A DNA stretch of 64,000 bases, from assembly GCF_004345825.1 (NCBI RefSeq), contig NZ_SLXM01000001.1:806001-870000 (forward strand), read 5' to 3'. A program made the translations under genes and the position numbers. The notes below the pieces were generated by a model. That model searched no databases, was not told the origin of the DNA, and saw only the letters and a list, made by a program, of their open reading frames with translations. The stretch is from Tenacibaculum skagerrakense. GTDB lineage: Bacteria > Bacteroidota > Bacteroidia > Flavobacteriales > Flavobacteriaceae. Below are positions 37,401-45,835 of this stretch, in pieces; position 1 is the first letter of the stretch; each line of letters opens with the position of its first letter.

Positions 37401-37916
37401 AGAAGAAATAACACGAGCAATGCTTCCAATTTCCTTTTCTGCTAAATGATTTACTTCTCCGTTTAACACATCACCAATAGCAAAATCAGATTGTTGAACA
37501 AGGTCATTAATCATACCTTGTAATCCCATTTCACGTCCATCATCAGGAGAATAAATGCGCGTAATTCCATAGTCCATCAGTTCTTTAATTTCTTCAGGAA
37601 GAATTACTCCACCACCACCGCCAAAAATTTTGATATGACCCGCTCCTTTTTCTTGCAGTAGGTCATACATATATTTGAAGTATTCGTTGTGTCCACCTTG
37701 ATAAGAAGTCATTGCAATAGCATTTGCATCTTCTTGAATAGCACAGTTCACTACTTCTTCTACACTTCTATCATGACCTAAATGTATAACTTCAACTCCT
37801 GTAGATTGTATAATTCTACGCATAATATTGATTGCAGCATCATGTCCATCAAATAAAGACGCAGCAGTTACAATTCGTACTTTATGTTTAGGTTTATAGG
37901 GTGCTATTTGTTCCAT
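34464..37916 (-). CDS. icmF: Fused isobutyryl-CoA mutase IcmF
   Basis: 1150 aa, somewhat longer than the roughly 1090 aa of described IcmF proteins. Order: B12-binding domain (residues ~12-145) with DGHD (23-26), where His25 would be the lower cobalt ligand; G-protein chaperone with Walker A GTGGAGKS (203-210), ETSGIGQSD and NKFDKRG; then the mutase barrel from about 550 ([19 protein letters not shown] onward). It interconverts isobutyryl-CoA and butyryl-CoA; related activity on pivalyl- or isovaleryl-CoA is known for the family. Residues 471-500 are encoded by a REP-like palindrome in the linker between the G-domain and the mutase, which explains part of the extra length. Confidence 0.93.
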   Translation of the reverse strand: MEQIAPYKPKHKVRIVTAASLFDGHDAAINIMRRIIQSTGVEVIHLGHDRSVEEVVNCAIQEDANAIAMTSYQGGHNEYFKYMYDLLQEKGAGHIKIFGGGGGVILPEEIKELMDYGITRIYSPDDGREMGLQGMINDLVQQSDFAIGDVLNGEVNHLAEKEIGSIARVISSAENFPEVAKETMDVIHKKNETSKTPVLGITGTGGAGKSSLVDELVRRFLIDFPEKTIGLISVDPSKRKTGGALLGDRIRMNAINNERVYMRSLATRQSNLALSKYVNEAVEVLKAAEFDLIILETSGIGQSDTEIIEHSDASLYVMTPEFGAATQLEKIDMLDFADLVAINKFDKRGALDALRDVKKQYMRNNDLWDTPMDEMPVFGTIASQFNDPGMNSLYKAIMDKVVEKTGADLKSTFEITKEMSEKIFVIPPARTRYLSEIAENNRAYDKKANEQEKVAQKLYGIYQTILSVANVTSSELEKSLLTKNGIDQDEILSLDSARDDAGFLKLLFDQFDKVKLNLDPHNWEIILNWATIVQKYKDPIYSFKVRDKEIKIETHTKSLSHSDIPKVALPKYQAWGDLLRWNLQENVPGEFPYTSGLYPFKRTGEDPTRMFAGEGGPERTNRRFHYVSLGMPAKRLSTAFDSVTLYGNDPGHRPDIYGKIGNAGVSICCLDDAKKLYSGFDLSHAMTSVSMTINGPAPMLLGFFMNAAIDQNCEKYIKEHGLEDKVEAKLKELYDNKGIDRPKYNGDLPEGNDGLGLLLLGVTGDQILPADVYAEIKANTLSQVRGTVQADILKEDQAQNTCIFSTEFALRLMGDVQEYFIEKNVRNFYSVSISGYHIAEAGANPITQLALTLANGFTYVEYYLSRGMDINKFGPNLSFFFSNGIDPEYAVIGRVARKIWAKALKYKYGANARAQMLKYHIQTSGRSLHAQEIDFNDIRTTLQALYAIYDNCNSLHTNAYDEAITTPTEESVRRAMAIQLIINKELGLAKNENPIQGSFIIEELTDLVEEAVLTEFDRITERGGVLGAMETMYQRSKIQEESLYYETLKHTGEFPIIGVNTFLSSKGSPTVTPQEVIRATEEEKLFQIKTKENLNEANKEKVAEELNKIQNAAIQNDNIFEKLMEASKVCSLGQITAALFEVGGQYRRNM
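36417..36506. repeat. REP-like element inside icmF, in frame, 90 bases
   Basis: One end is GTCATCACGAGCGGAGTCGA (36417-36436). The other, read on the reverse strand, is GTCACTTCGAGCGAATTAGA (36506-36487). The two ends form inverted repeats of the class found inside trpF at 14584. The length is exactly 30 codons and it contains no stop in the icmF frame. Confidence 0.7.
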
Positions 37917-37986
37917 TCGTAAATTTAGTTGTTAAAATGAGCTGCAATTTACGGATTTCCTAAAAAACAGAACGAATTCTTAGTAA

Positions 37987-38316
37987 TTATAAGTAGTTAA
38001 AGAAACTATATATTTTTCTCGATTGTAAGTAGTATAAATTACATTCATTTTGATACGCTTCTCTCTCAAAACTTACGTTTAAATAAGCAGTATATCCATT
38101 TCTATATATGATGAACTTTACTACCCATTCTAGAAAGTAAAAAAGATAAAAGAAGCCTACTAAAAGTTCTTTTTGTTGTTGTAAATGAATTTTTTCATGA
38201 TTAACTAGAGTTTTATCTTCTTTTAATTCTTTGTTTTTTAAGAAAATAAAAGGAAATAATGTGATGCCTAAGTATCCAGTAGGTACAATATGTTTTGAGA
38301 TAAAAACCAAATTCAA
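37987..38316 (-). CDS. Small membrane protein with an HExxH motif
   Basis: 109 aa starting at TTG (38316); there is no ATG ahead of the conserved part. HEKIH at residues 40-44, then a hydrophobic segment (LLVGFFYLFYFLEWVVKFI), then FEREAYQNE (E84 and E86). An HExxH followed by a glutamate-rich helix is the layout of gluzincin-like zinc sites, so a membrane-linked metallopeptidase-like fold is possible. I recall similar short Flavobacterial proteins of unknown function. It lies alone between icmF and phoD. Confidence 0.65.
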   Translation of the reverse strand: MNLVFISKHIVPTGYLGITLFPFIFLKNKELKEDKTLVNHEKIHLQQQKELLVGFFYLFYFLEWVVKFIIYRNGYTAYLNVSFEREAYQNECNLYYLQSRKIYSFFNYL

Positions 38317-38529
38317 AAAAAACCTTTACTCAAATATACAAAGTTTATCCAATAATTTCTTTAGGGTTCTAACGTAACTAAAATATCAATTTAAGGTTAG
38401 TGTTTTTTATTGATAGAATATTAAAATGTTAAAAAAATTATCATTGAGTTAATTATTATGCATGCATAGTAAAGTGAAATTTTAACAATTAGATTCGCGG
38501 AAAATTAACCAAAAATCAACCCCGAAATC

Positions 38530-40683
38530 ATGAAAAAAAACAAATTAAACGTATTGTGTTTTATTATTTTTTTAGCTGGAGTTATCGCGCTTCAAGCTCA
38601 AAAACAAACTGTAGTCACTAAAATTGGCAGGAATAATACTGCTGGTATTGAAAACTATTTCAATGCTGCTTTAGCTCCATTTTACCATGGTGTTGCTTCA
38701 GGAGACCCATTAAAAGATGCTGTTATTATTTGGACACGTGTAACTACAAACCAACCAGATGTTAATGTTACTTGGAAAGTTGCAACAAATGCATCTATGA
38801 CAAATGTTGTGAAGCAAGGACTAGTAGTAACTGATGAGAGAAAGGATTATACTGTAAAAGTAGATGTAAGAAGTTTGCAGCCAAATACTACCTATTATTT
38901 TCAGTTCGAAGCATTAGGAAAGAAATCTGAAATTGGAAAAACAAGAACTTCACCTACAGGAAATGTTAGTAATGTTCGCTTTGGAGTAGTATCTTGTTCT
39001 AACTACCAAAATGGATATTTTAATGCCTACGAAGAAATGGCTGATAGAACAGATATTGATGCTGTAATTCACTTAGGAGATTATATTTATGAATATGAAA
39101 CTGGCGGATATGGGTATAGCGATGAGGTTGGAAGAGGGCATTTACCCAACAACGAAATTGTAACCTTAAGCGATTACAGAGTTCGTTATTCATATTACAG
39201 ATTAGATCCGATGTTGAGAAAATTACACCAACAACACCCATTTATCTTAGTTTGGGATGATCATGAGTTTTCAAATGACGCGAATAAATTCGGTGCAGAG
39301 AATCACGATCCTGCCACTGAAGGAAGTTGGGAAACACGAAAAAACAATGCTTATAAAGCGTATTTCGAATGGATGCCAGTACGAGCAAATTCAATTCAGG
39401 AATACAGATTATATAGAGATTTTTCTTACGGAAATTTAGCTGACTTATTAATGTTAGATACAAGGATTGAAGGAAGAGATGAAACGGTTTCAACCACTCA
39501 AAAGCTAAATAAAAGCTCAAAAAAAGACTTACAATCGAAAGTTAAAACTTTAGTAGCAAATAAGTCTCTACAATCTATTGAAGATTTTGAAAATGCGATT
39601 AAAGAAATTGCTCCATACTTTATTCAAGAAGGAAAGTTAACAGGAGAAGAATTAAGATATGTAATTCAAAAGTTTGCTCAAGTTGCTTACAATTATAAAA
39701 ACAATGGGAGTAGAAGCTTATCTTCTAAAGAAGATCAATCAAAATTAAAAAATCTTCTAGTAAAAGCAACAACTGTTGATTCCAAATTAGCGGGAAGAGC
39801 AACTTATGAGTCAATTTTAGGGCAAGCACAATTTAACTGGTTACTAAATAAATTATCAACATCATCGGCAACATGGAAAATTATTGGAAACCAAGTAATG
39901 ATGATGAATTATAACGGAGTTCCAACAAACGATGCTTGGGATGGGTATGAAGAAGAACGCGAACGATTATATCAGCATATTTCTAATAACAATATTAATA
40001 ATGTGGTTGTTTTAACAGGTGATATTCACAGTACGTTTGCAGGTGATTTAAAATACGGACGTGAGTGTATTGGAGCTGAGTTTGTGGTTCCTAGTGTTAC
40101 GTCACAAAACTTAGATGCTTTTGGAGGAATTGCAACTGGACTTGCGGAGTTTTATACTAAGCTTTTAAATCGTCATATGAAAGAAGTGGATTTAGATGAG
40201 CACGGATATTTTGTGTTAGATGTGAAGGAAGAAAGAGTACAGGCCGATTGGTTTTATATTCGTGATGTAAAAGTTCCAAACTCAGGAGAGTTTTATCATA
40301 AAGGATACTATGTGAATAAAAACGGATGCGGAATTAGAGCAACAAATACGCCTGCAAATGCGACTTCAAGATATGGAGACCAACCTGAGCCAATTGAAAA
40401 CTCTATAGAGCTTTTGGAAGAAGGAGCAATTATAATGGGAGTTTATCCAAACCCAATGCAAACTTCTGGAAATGTTCACTATTTATTACAAAACCCAACA
40501 GAATTATCTATCGTTATTTTTAATAGTAATGGACAAAAAGTGAAAGATGTTCTAATTAATAAAAAACAAGAAATAGGAATCTACAATGTAAATTTTGATG
40601 TGGAATCATTAGCAGCTGGTAATTACTTTTTAAAGGTAAAAGCTGGAAATAAAACTATTACAAAACAATTTATTGTGAGGTAA
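38530..40683 (+). CDS. PhoD-type alkaline phosphatase secreted by the type IX system
   Basis: 717 aa. Signal peptide (to about residue 24). A PhoD N-terminal Ig-like domain (~55-145; YHGVASGDPLKDAVIIWTR) is followed by the metallophosphatase core with FGVVSCSNYQNGYF, HLGDYIYEYETGGYG, LVWDDHEFSND and TGDIHSTFAGDLK, which bind Ca/Fe. Residues ~640-717 form a type IX secretion sorting domain (GVYPNPMQTSGNVHY...AGNYFLKVKAGNKTITKQFIVR). It would release phosphate from phosphodiesters or monoesters at the cell surface. The region ~300-420 (after DTRIEGRDE) is a helical insertion common in this group. Confidence 0.92.
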   Translation: MKKNKLNVLCFIIFLAGVIALQAQKQTVVTKIGRNNTAGIENYFNAALAPFYHGVASGDPLKDAVIIWTRVTTNQPDVNVTWKVATNASMTNVVKQGLVVTDERKDYTVKVDVRSLQPNTTYYFQFEALGKKSEIGKTRTSPTGNVSNVRFGVVSCSNYQNGYFNAYEEMADRTDIDAVIHLGDYIYEYETGGYGYSDEVGRGHLPNNEIVTLSDYRVRYSYYRLDPMLRKLHQQHPFILVWDDHEFSNDANKFGAENHDPATEGSWETRKNNAYKAYFEWMPVRANSIQEYRLYRDFSYGNLADLLMLDTRIEGRDETVSTTQKLNKSSKKDLQSKVKTLVANKSLQSIEDFENAIKEIAPYFIQEGKLTGEELRYVIQKFAQVAYNYKNNGSRSLSSKEDQSKLKNLLVKATTVDSKLAGRATYESILGQAQFNWLLNKLSTSSATWKIIGNQVMMMNYNGVPTNDAWDGYEEERERLYQHISNNNINNVVVLTGDIHSTFAGDLKYGRECIGAEFVVPSVTSQNLDAFGGIATGLAEFYTKLLNRHMKEVDLDEHGYFVLDVKEERVQADWFYIRDVKVPNSGEFYHKGYYVNKNGCGIRATNTPANATSRYGDQPEPIENSIELLEEGAIIMGVYPNPMQTSGNVHYLLQNPTELSIVIFNSNGQKVKDVLINKKQEIGIYNVNFDVESLAAGNYFLKVKAGNKTITKQFIVR

Positions 40684-40704
40684 TAGGTAATTTTTTGTGC
40701 TAAA

Positions 40705-41622
40705 CTAAAAGCATCCTGTATTAGGGTGCTTTTTGTTTTTAAAATTAATTTCTGCAATCAACGATTTTAAAACTGGATTTCGATTATGTTCATCCCAAAC
40801 AACTGAGAGTGTAGTGTGTTGTTTAATAGTGTTTAACTCTATGAACTGTACATTCATATTATATCCTAACTGTAGAGATTTAGGAACAATGGATAACCCA
40901 AATCCATTTTCTACTAATTTATATATAGAAGCTGCATGTATGGTATTATGGGAAACAATTGGAGCAAATCCACTATCCGTAAAAATCTGCATCACTTTTT
41001 CATAATAAGATGGACTGTATGAAGGGTCAAAAAGAATGAAAGACTCATTTTTTAATTGTTGCAAACTCTTGAAATTTTGAGAGTTAATTTGATGGTTTTT
41101 TGGCAATACCAAACAAAAGTTTTCTTTTAAAATAGGTTGTATAGTTAAGCCTCGTGGCACAGTATCTAGTCTCACAAAACCGATATCTATTTTTTGGTGT
41201 AATAAATTATCAATTTGTTTCTGATTGTCCATTTCTGTTAAGCCAAATTGAATATTAGGGTGTTTTTCTTTGAATTTTATCAATACATTTGGAATAATTT
41301 CTTGCATAGCAGATCCTACATAACCAAACTCTAATTTTCCTTGTTTTCCATCATGAATCAGTTTAGCGTGATCAATAATTGAATCTAAATTCTTGAGATT
41401 GCGAGTCAATTCAGCTTTTAGGTATTCTCCAGATGGAGTCAAAACGACTTTTCTATTATGTCTCTCAAATAATTGAATTCCTAAATCATCTTCCATTTGT
41501 TTTATTTGTCTGCTCAATCCAGGTTGTGATATAAACAATCGATCAGCTGCTTTTCTGAAGTGTAATTCCTCGGCTACGGCCAAAAAGTATTTAAGATGTC
41601 TTAATTCTAATTGATAACTCAT
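40705..41622 (-). CDS. LysR family transcriptional regulator, probable hut regulator
   Basis: 305 aa. The N-terminal winged helix-turn-helix (ELRHLKYFLAVAEELHFRKAADRLFISQPGLSRQIKQMEDDLG) is textbook LysR. The substrate-binding domain follows (GKLEFGYVGSAMQEIIP...). It is divergent from hutH, with 77 bases between, and promoter elements for both strands lie back to back there, so it probably controls histidine use and itself. The last codons form one arm of the hairpin that terminates phoD. Confidence 0.92.
   Translation of the reverse strand: MSYQLELRHLKYFLAVAEELHFRKAADRLFISQPGLSRQIKQMEDDLGIQLFERHNRKVVLTPSGEYLKAELTRNLKNLDSIIDHAKLIHDGKQGKLEFGYVGSAMQEIIPNVLIKFKEKHPNIQFGLTEMDNQKQIDNLLHQKIDIGFVRLDTVPRGLTIQPILKENFCLVLPKNHQINSQNFKSLQQLKNESFILFDPSYSPSYYEKVMQIFTDSGFAPIVSHNTIHAASIYKLVENGFGLSIVPKSLQLGYNMNVQFIELNTIKQHTTLSVVWDEHNRNPVLKSLIAEINFKNKKHPNTGCF
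40707..40740. terminator. Terminator of phoD overlapping the LysR gene 3' end
   Basis: AAAAGCATCCT (40707-40717) pairs imperfectly with AGGGTGCTTTTT (40723-40734), followed by GTTTTT. The hairpin is inside the last nine codons of the LysR gene, so the convergent genes share this DNA. Confidence 0.65.
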
Positions 41623-41660
41623 AATTATTAAATATTGATAAAAATGATATTATTAAGCAT

Positions 41661-41668
41661 CAAAAATA
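41661..41668 (-). promoter_or_regulatory. Predicted -7 element of the LysR gene
   Basis: TATTTTTG on the reverse strand. It lies only 4 bases from the hutH element, so the two promoters share upstream DNA. Confidence 0.5.
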
Positions 41669-41672
41669 AAGG

Positions 41673-41680
41673 TAATTTTG
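41673..41680 (+). promoter_or_regulatory. Predicted -7 element of the hut operon
   Basis: TAATTTTG matches TAnnTTTG, about 20 bases before the hutH ATG. There is no -33 TTG at the right distance, as expected for an activator-dependent (LysR) promoter. Confidence 0.5.
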
Positions 41681-41699
41681 TAGAAAACGAACTAGAAAC

Positions 41700-43190
41700 A
41701 TGTTTAAATACGGAATAGATCACTTAACGGTAGATAAAGTTTTAGCTATTGCAAATGGTAATTTGAAAGCAGAAATTACTGATAAAGCTAAAAAGAAAGT
41801 GAATGAGTGTAGAAAAAAGGTTGAAACCATGGCAAATTCTGATGCTGCGGTTTATGGAATCAATACAGGATTCGGACCTTTATGTGATGTGCAAATTACG
41901 CCCGAAGAGACAAGTAAACTTCAGGAGAATTTATTGATTACTCATGCCGTTGGTGTGGGTGAACCTATTGATAAGTTATTGTCTAAAATCATGATGATTT
42001 GCAAAGTTCATGCTTTATGCCAAGGATTTTCAGGTGTACGTTTAGAAATGATCAATCGTATTATTTATTTCATTGAGAATGATATTTTACCAGTAGTTCC
42101 TGAGCAAGGTTCTGTTGGGGCTTCTGGAGATTTAGCACCATTATCACATTTATTTTTACCGCTTTTAGGAGAAGGAGAATTTTGGGTTGAGGATAAGATT
42201 GTATCTGCAAAAGAAGTTTTAGCAAATCATAACTTAGAACCTTTAACTTTAATGGCTAAAGAAGGATTAGGTTTAATAAATGGAACGCAGTTCATTTTAT
42301 CGCATGCAATTATTGGGTTAAAAAAGATGGAGTATCTTTTAGATTTAGCTGATGTTGCAGGAACAATGAGTTTGGAAGGATTCCAAGGAAGTGCTTCACC
42401 TTTTAGAGAAGAGCTTCATACTATTCGTCCTTTTGAAGGAAACATCAAAGTCGCTGAGCGAATTCGAATGTTATTAAAGGATTCTCAAAATGTCGAAAAT
42501 CATTTAGAGTGTGATCGTGTGCAAGATCCGTATTCGATTCGATGTATGCCTCAGGTTCATGGCGCATCAAGAAATGCCTTTAATCATTTAAATGATTTAA
42601 CTGAAATTGAAATGAATTCTGTAACCGATAATCCAATTGTATTAAGTGAAACAGAAGCTATCTCTGGAGGAAATTTTCACGGACAACCTTTAGCAATGGT
42701 GTTAGATTATGCTTCTATTGCTGCTTCTGAGTTAGGAAATATTTCAGATAGAAGGAGTTACTTATTATTAGAAGGAAAATATGGTTTACCAAGATTGTTA
42801 ACTGAGGCAGGTGGTTTAAACTCCGGATTTATGATTCCTCAATATACCACAGCTGCTTTGGTTACAGAAAATAAATCTTTATGTTTCCCGCCTTCTGCAG
42901 ATAGTGTTCCTACTTCTTTAGGACAAGAAGATCATGTTTCAATGGGAAGTATTTCAGGAAGAAAATTCAATCAGATTTTAGGTAATCTAGAAAAAATATT
43001 AGCTATAGAATTAATGTATGCAGCTCAAGCTATGGAGTTCAGAAGACCAAATACATTCTCTGAAATTATAGAAGAAAACTTCAAATTGATTAGAAGTAAA
43101 GTTGCTAAATTAGAGGAGGATCGTGTTTTAAAAGATGATATTAATGCAATGATTAAGTTGGTAAAAGAAAAAGCATTTATTGTAGCATAA
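41700..43190 (+). CDS. hutH: Histidine ammonia-lyase
   Basis: 496 aa. Deaminates histidine to urocanate. The self-made MIO cofactor comes from A141-S142-G143 in GSVGASGDLAPLSH; Y52 in VYGINTGFG is the catalytic base. QDPYSIRCMPQVHGA and NFHGQPLAM are the other active-site loops. The length agrees with HAL proteins (about 500). It is first in the operon with hutU, after a divergent LysR gene. hutI and hutG, needed to complete the pathway, are not in this window. Confidence 0.95.
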   Translation: MFKYGIDHLTVDKVLAIANGNLKAEITDKAKKKVNECRKKVETMANSDAAVYGINTGFGPLCDVQITPEETSKLQENLLITHAVGVGEPIDKLLSKIMMICKVHALCQGFSGVRLEMINRIIYFIENDILPVVPEQGSVGASGDLAPLSHLFLPLLGEGEFWVEDKIVSAKEVLANHNLEPLTLMAKEGLGLINGTQFILSHAIIGLKKMEYLLDLADVAGTMSLEGFQGSASPFREELHTIRPFEGNIKVAERIRMLLKDSQNVENHLECDRVQDPYSIRCMPQVHGASRNAFNHLNDLTEIEMNSVTDNPIVLSETEAISGGNFHGQPLAMVLDYASIAASELGNISDRRSYLLLEGKYGLPRLLTEAGGLNSGFMIPQYTTAALVTENKSLCFPPSADSVPTSLGQEDHVSMGSISGRKFNQILGNLEKILAIELMYAAQAMEFRRPNTFSEIIEENFKLIRSKVAKLEEDRVLKDDINAMIKLVKEKAFIVA

Positions 43191-43204
43191 AAAGTAAGTA
43201 GATC

Positions 43205-45199
43205 ATGACATTTAAAGAACAGATTAAACAAGGAATACCAAGTGTTTTACCATCAAAAAAAGAGTATGATACAACGATTAATCATGCTCCAATAAGAAAA
43301 GAAATACTTACTAAAGAAGAAAAGCAACTAGCGTTAAGAAATGCCTTACGCTATTTCGATAAAAAACATCACGAAGAATTATTACCAGAGTTTTCTGAGG
43401 AATTGGAAAAGTTTGGTAGAATATACATGTATCGATTCCGTCCTGATTACAAAATGAAGGCGAGAGCAATTGAGGAATATCCTGGAAAATCTACGCAAGC
43501 AAAATCTATTATGCTGATGATTCAGAATAACTTAGATTATGCAGTTGCGCAACATCCACATGAATTAATTACTTATGGTGGTAATGGTGGAGTTTTCCAA
43601 AACTGGGCTCAGTATCTATTGACAATGCAATACTTATCTGAAATGACAGATGAGCAAACATTAGTTATGTATTCTGGTCATCCAATGGGATTATTTCCAT
43701 CTCACAAGAATGCTCCGAGAGTCGTAGTTACAAATGGTATGATGATTCCTAATTATTCCCAACCAGATGATTGGGAAAAGTTTAATGCTTTAGGTGTTAC
43801 TCAATACGGACAAATGACCGCGGGGAGTTACATGTATATTGGTCCGCAAGGAATTGTTCATGGGACAACAATCACCGTTTTAAACGGATTCAGGAAGATT
43901 GGTAAATCTCCAAAAGGAAATGTATTTGTTACTGCTGGTTTAGGGGGAATGAGCGGAGCACAACCAAAGGCTGGAAATATTGCTGGGTGTATTACGGTTT
44001 GTGCAGAGGTAAATGAAAAAGCGGTTCATACTCGTCATTGGCAAGGATGGGTAGATGAAGTTGTTTCTGATGCAAGTCTTTTAGTTGAAAGAGTTCAAAA
44101 AGCAAAAGAAAATAAAGAAGTAGTTTCTATTGCTTATTTAGGGAATGTAGTTGAGGTTTGGGAAAAGTTTGATGAAGCAAATGTGTATGTTGATTTAGGC
44201 TCGGATCAAACTTCTTTGCATAATCCTTGGGCTGGAGGTTATTATCCAGTTGGATTGTCATTTGAAGAAGCAAATGATATGATGGCGAATAATCCAGACG
44301 AGTTCAAGAAAAGGGTTCAAGAATCTTTACGTAGACAAGCAGTAGCTATTAATAAACACACAGCAAAAGGAACCTATTTCTTCGATTACGGAAATGCCTT
44401 TTTATTAGAATCGAGTAGAGCAGGAGCGGATGTAATGAATGAAAATCCAACCTTAGGAAGAGAGTTCAAATACCCAAGTTACGTTCAAGATATAATGGGG
44501 CCAATGTGTTTCGATTATGGTTTTGGGCCATTCCGTTGGGTTTGTGCTTCAGGAAAACCCGAAGATTTAGCAAAAACCGATCAAATTGCTTGTGAAGTTC
44601 TAGAGGAAATCATGAAAGAATCTCCAAAAGAAATTCAACAGCAAATGGCCGATAATATTCAGTGGATTAAAGGTGCCCAAGAAAATAAACTGGTTGTGGG
44701 TTCTCAAGCAAGAATTTTATATGCTGATGCAGAAGGAAGAATCAAAATTGCTAAAGCATTTAACAAGGCAATTAAAAAAGGAAAAATTGGTCCTGTTGTT
44801 TTAGGAAGAGATCACCATGATGTCTCAGGAACGGATTCACCATACAGAGAAACGTCAAACATTTATGATGGATCGAGATTCACAGCAGATATGGCTATTC
44901 ATAATGTAATTGGAGATAGTTTTAGAGGTGCAACTTGGGTATCCATTCACAATGGTGGTGGAGTAGGCTGGGGAGAGGTTATTAACGGAGGATTTGGCAT
45001 GCTTCTTGATGGTTCTAAAGAAGCGTCAAAGCGTTTAAAATCGATGCTTTTTTGGGATGTAAATAACGGAATCGCAAGAAGAAGTTGGGCTCGAAACCAA
45101 GAAGCTGTTTTTGCAATTAAACGTGCTATGAAGGCAGAGAAAAAACTTAAAGTTACTTTGCCTAACTTAGTAGACGATTCTTTGTTTAACAACTTTTAA
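43205..45199 (+). CDS. hutU: Urocanate hydratase
   Basis: 664 aa, the long Bacteroidota-type urocanase (the short form has about 555). It hydrates urocanate to imidazolonepropionate using tightly bound NAD. Visible: YGGNGGVFQNWAQYLLTMQYL, SGHPMGLFPSHKNAPR, GSYMYIGPQGIVHGTT, the Rossmann segment FVTAGLGGMSGAQPKA, DQTSLHNPWAGGYYP, GPVVLGRDHHDVSGTDSPYRET and GGGVGWGEVINGG at the C-terminus. It follows hutH after 14 bases. Confidence 0.95.
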   Translation: MTFKEQIKQGIPSVLPSKKEYDTTINHAPIRKEILTKEEKQLALRNALRYFDKKHHEELLPEFSEELEKFGRIYMYRFRPDYKMKARAIEEYPGKSTQAKSIMLMIQNNLDYAVAQHPHELITYGGNGGVFQNWAQYLLTMQYLSEMTDEQTLVMYSGHPMGLFPSHKNAPRVVVTNGMMIPNYSQPDDWEKFNALGVTQYGQMTAGSYMYIGPQGIVHGTTITVLNGFRKIGKSPKGNVFVTAGLGGMSGAQPKAGNIAGCITVCAEVNEKAVHTRHWQGWVDEVVSDASLLVERVQKAKENKEVVSIAYLGNVVEVWEKFDEANVYVDLGSDQTSLHNPWAGGYYPVGLSFEEANDMMANNPDEFKKRVQESLRRQAVAINKHTAKGTYFFDYGNAFLLESSRAGADVMNENPTLGREFKYPSYVQDIMGPMCFDYGFGPFRWVCASGKPEDLAKTDQIACEVLEEIMKESPKEIQQQMADNIQWIKGAQENKLVVGSQARILYADAEGRIKIAKAFNKAIKKGKIGPVVLGRDHHDVSGTDSPYRETSNIYDGSRFTADMAIHNVIGDSFRGATWVSIHNGGGVGWGEVINGGFGMLLDGSKEASKRLKSMLFWDVNNGIARRSWARNQEAVFAIKRAMKAEKKLKVTLPNLVDDSLFNNF

Positions 45200-45211
45200 A
45201 ACTCAATTATC

Positions 45212-45751
45212 ATGAAGTATGTAAAATTTTTACCTCTTTTTCTACTATTAATTACTTCTTGTAGCTCTGTTAAGGTAGCAACGGATTATGATACAAAGGC
45301 AAATTTTAATAATTATCAAACATTTGCTTTTTACAAACCTGGCATAGATAAAGCACCAATTTCTGATCTAGACAAGAAAAGAATTATGCGCGCCATTGAA
45401 ACTGAATTAGTAGCTAAAGGAATGCAAAAATCATCAACGCCAGATGTTTTAGTAAGCATTTTTACAAAATCTAGAGAACGTGTAAATATTAATGACAACA
45501 ACTGGGGTTGGGGCTTCGGTTGGGGATGGAATCCTTGGATGTGGGGTGGAGCAGGTAGATTAAATGTAAATCAGTACACAGAAGGAACATTATTTATTGA
45601 TATTATTGATGCAAGTAAGAAAGAATTAATTTGGCAAGGGATTGGATCTGGAGCATTGGCGTTCAGTAATATTGAAAAGAGAGAGGCTCGTATTAAAGAG
45701 TTTGTGAAAGAAATTTTAGAAAAGTATCCTCCAGGTTCAGAAAAGAGATAA
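45212..45751 (+). CDS. DUF4136 lipoprotein
   Basis: 179 aa. The lipobox LITSC (Cys 17) is followed by SSVKVATDYDTKANFNNYQTFAFYKP, the DUF4136 start. A glycine/tryptophan-rich loop (NNWGWGFGWGWNPWMWGG) in the middle and GTLFIDIIDASKKELIWQGIGSGAL near the end are also typical. Function unknown; envelope located. It begins 12 bases after hutU and is followed by a terminator, so it is transcribed with the hut genes, probably by chance of genome organisation. Confidence 0.88.
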   Translation: MKYVKFLPLFLLLITSCSSVKVATDYDTKANFNNYQTFAFYKPGIDKAPISDLDKKRIMRAIETELVAKGMQKSSTPDVLVSIFTKSRERVNINDNNWGWGFGWGWNPWMWGGAGRLNVNQYTEGTLFIDIIDASKKELIWQGIGSGALAFSNIEKREARIKEFVKEILEKYPPGSEKR

Positions 45752-45767
45752 TTTTGAATTGAAATAA

Positions 45768-45802
45768 TAAAAAAGACTGTCGTTAACGACAGTCTTTTTT
45801 AT
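45768..45802. terminator. Bidirectional terminator after the hut/DUF4136 operon
   Basis: AAAAGACTGTCG / CGACAGTCTTTT (45771-45798) is nearly perfect around TTAA, with T tracts on both strands. It also serves the convergent lipoprotein gene at 45836. Confidence 0.9.
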
Positions 45803-45835
45803 TATATAATCTTTAATTGATATTCATTTAGTTTA

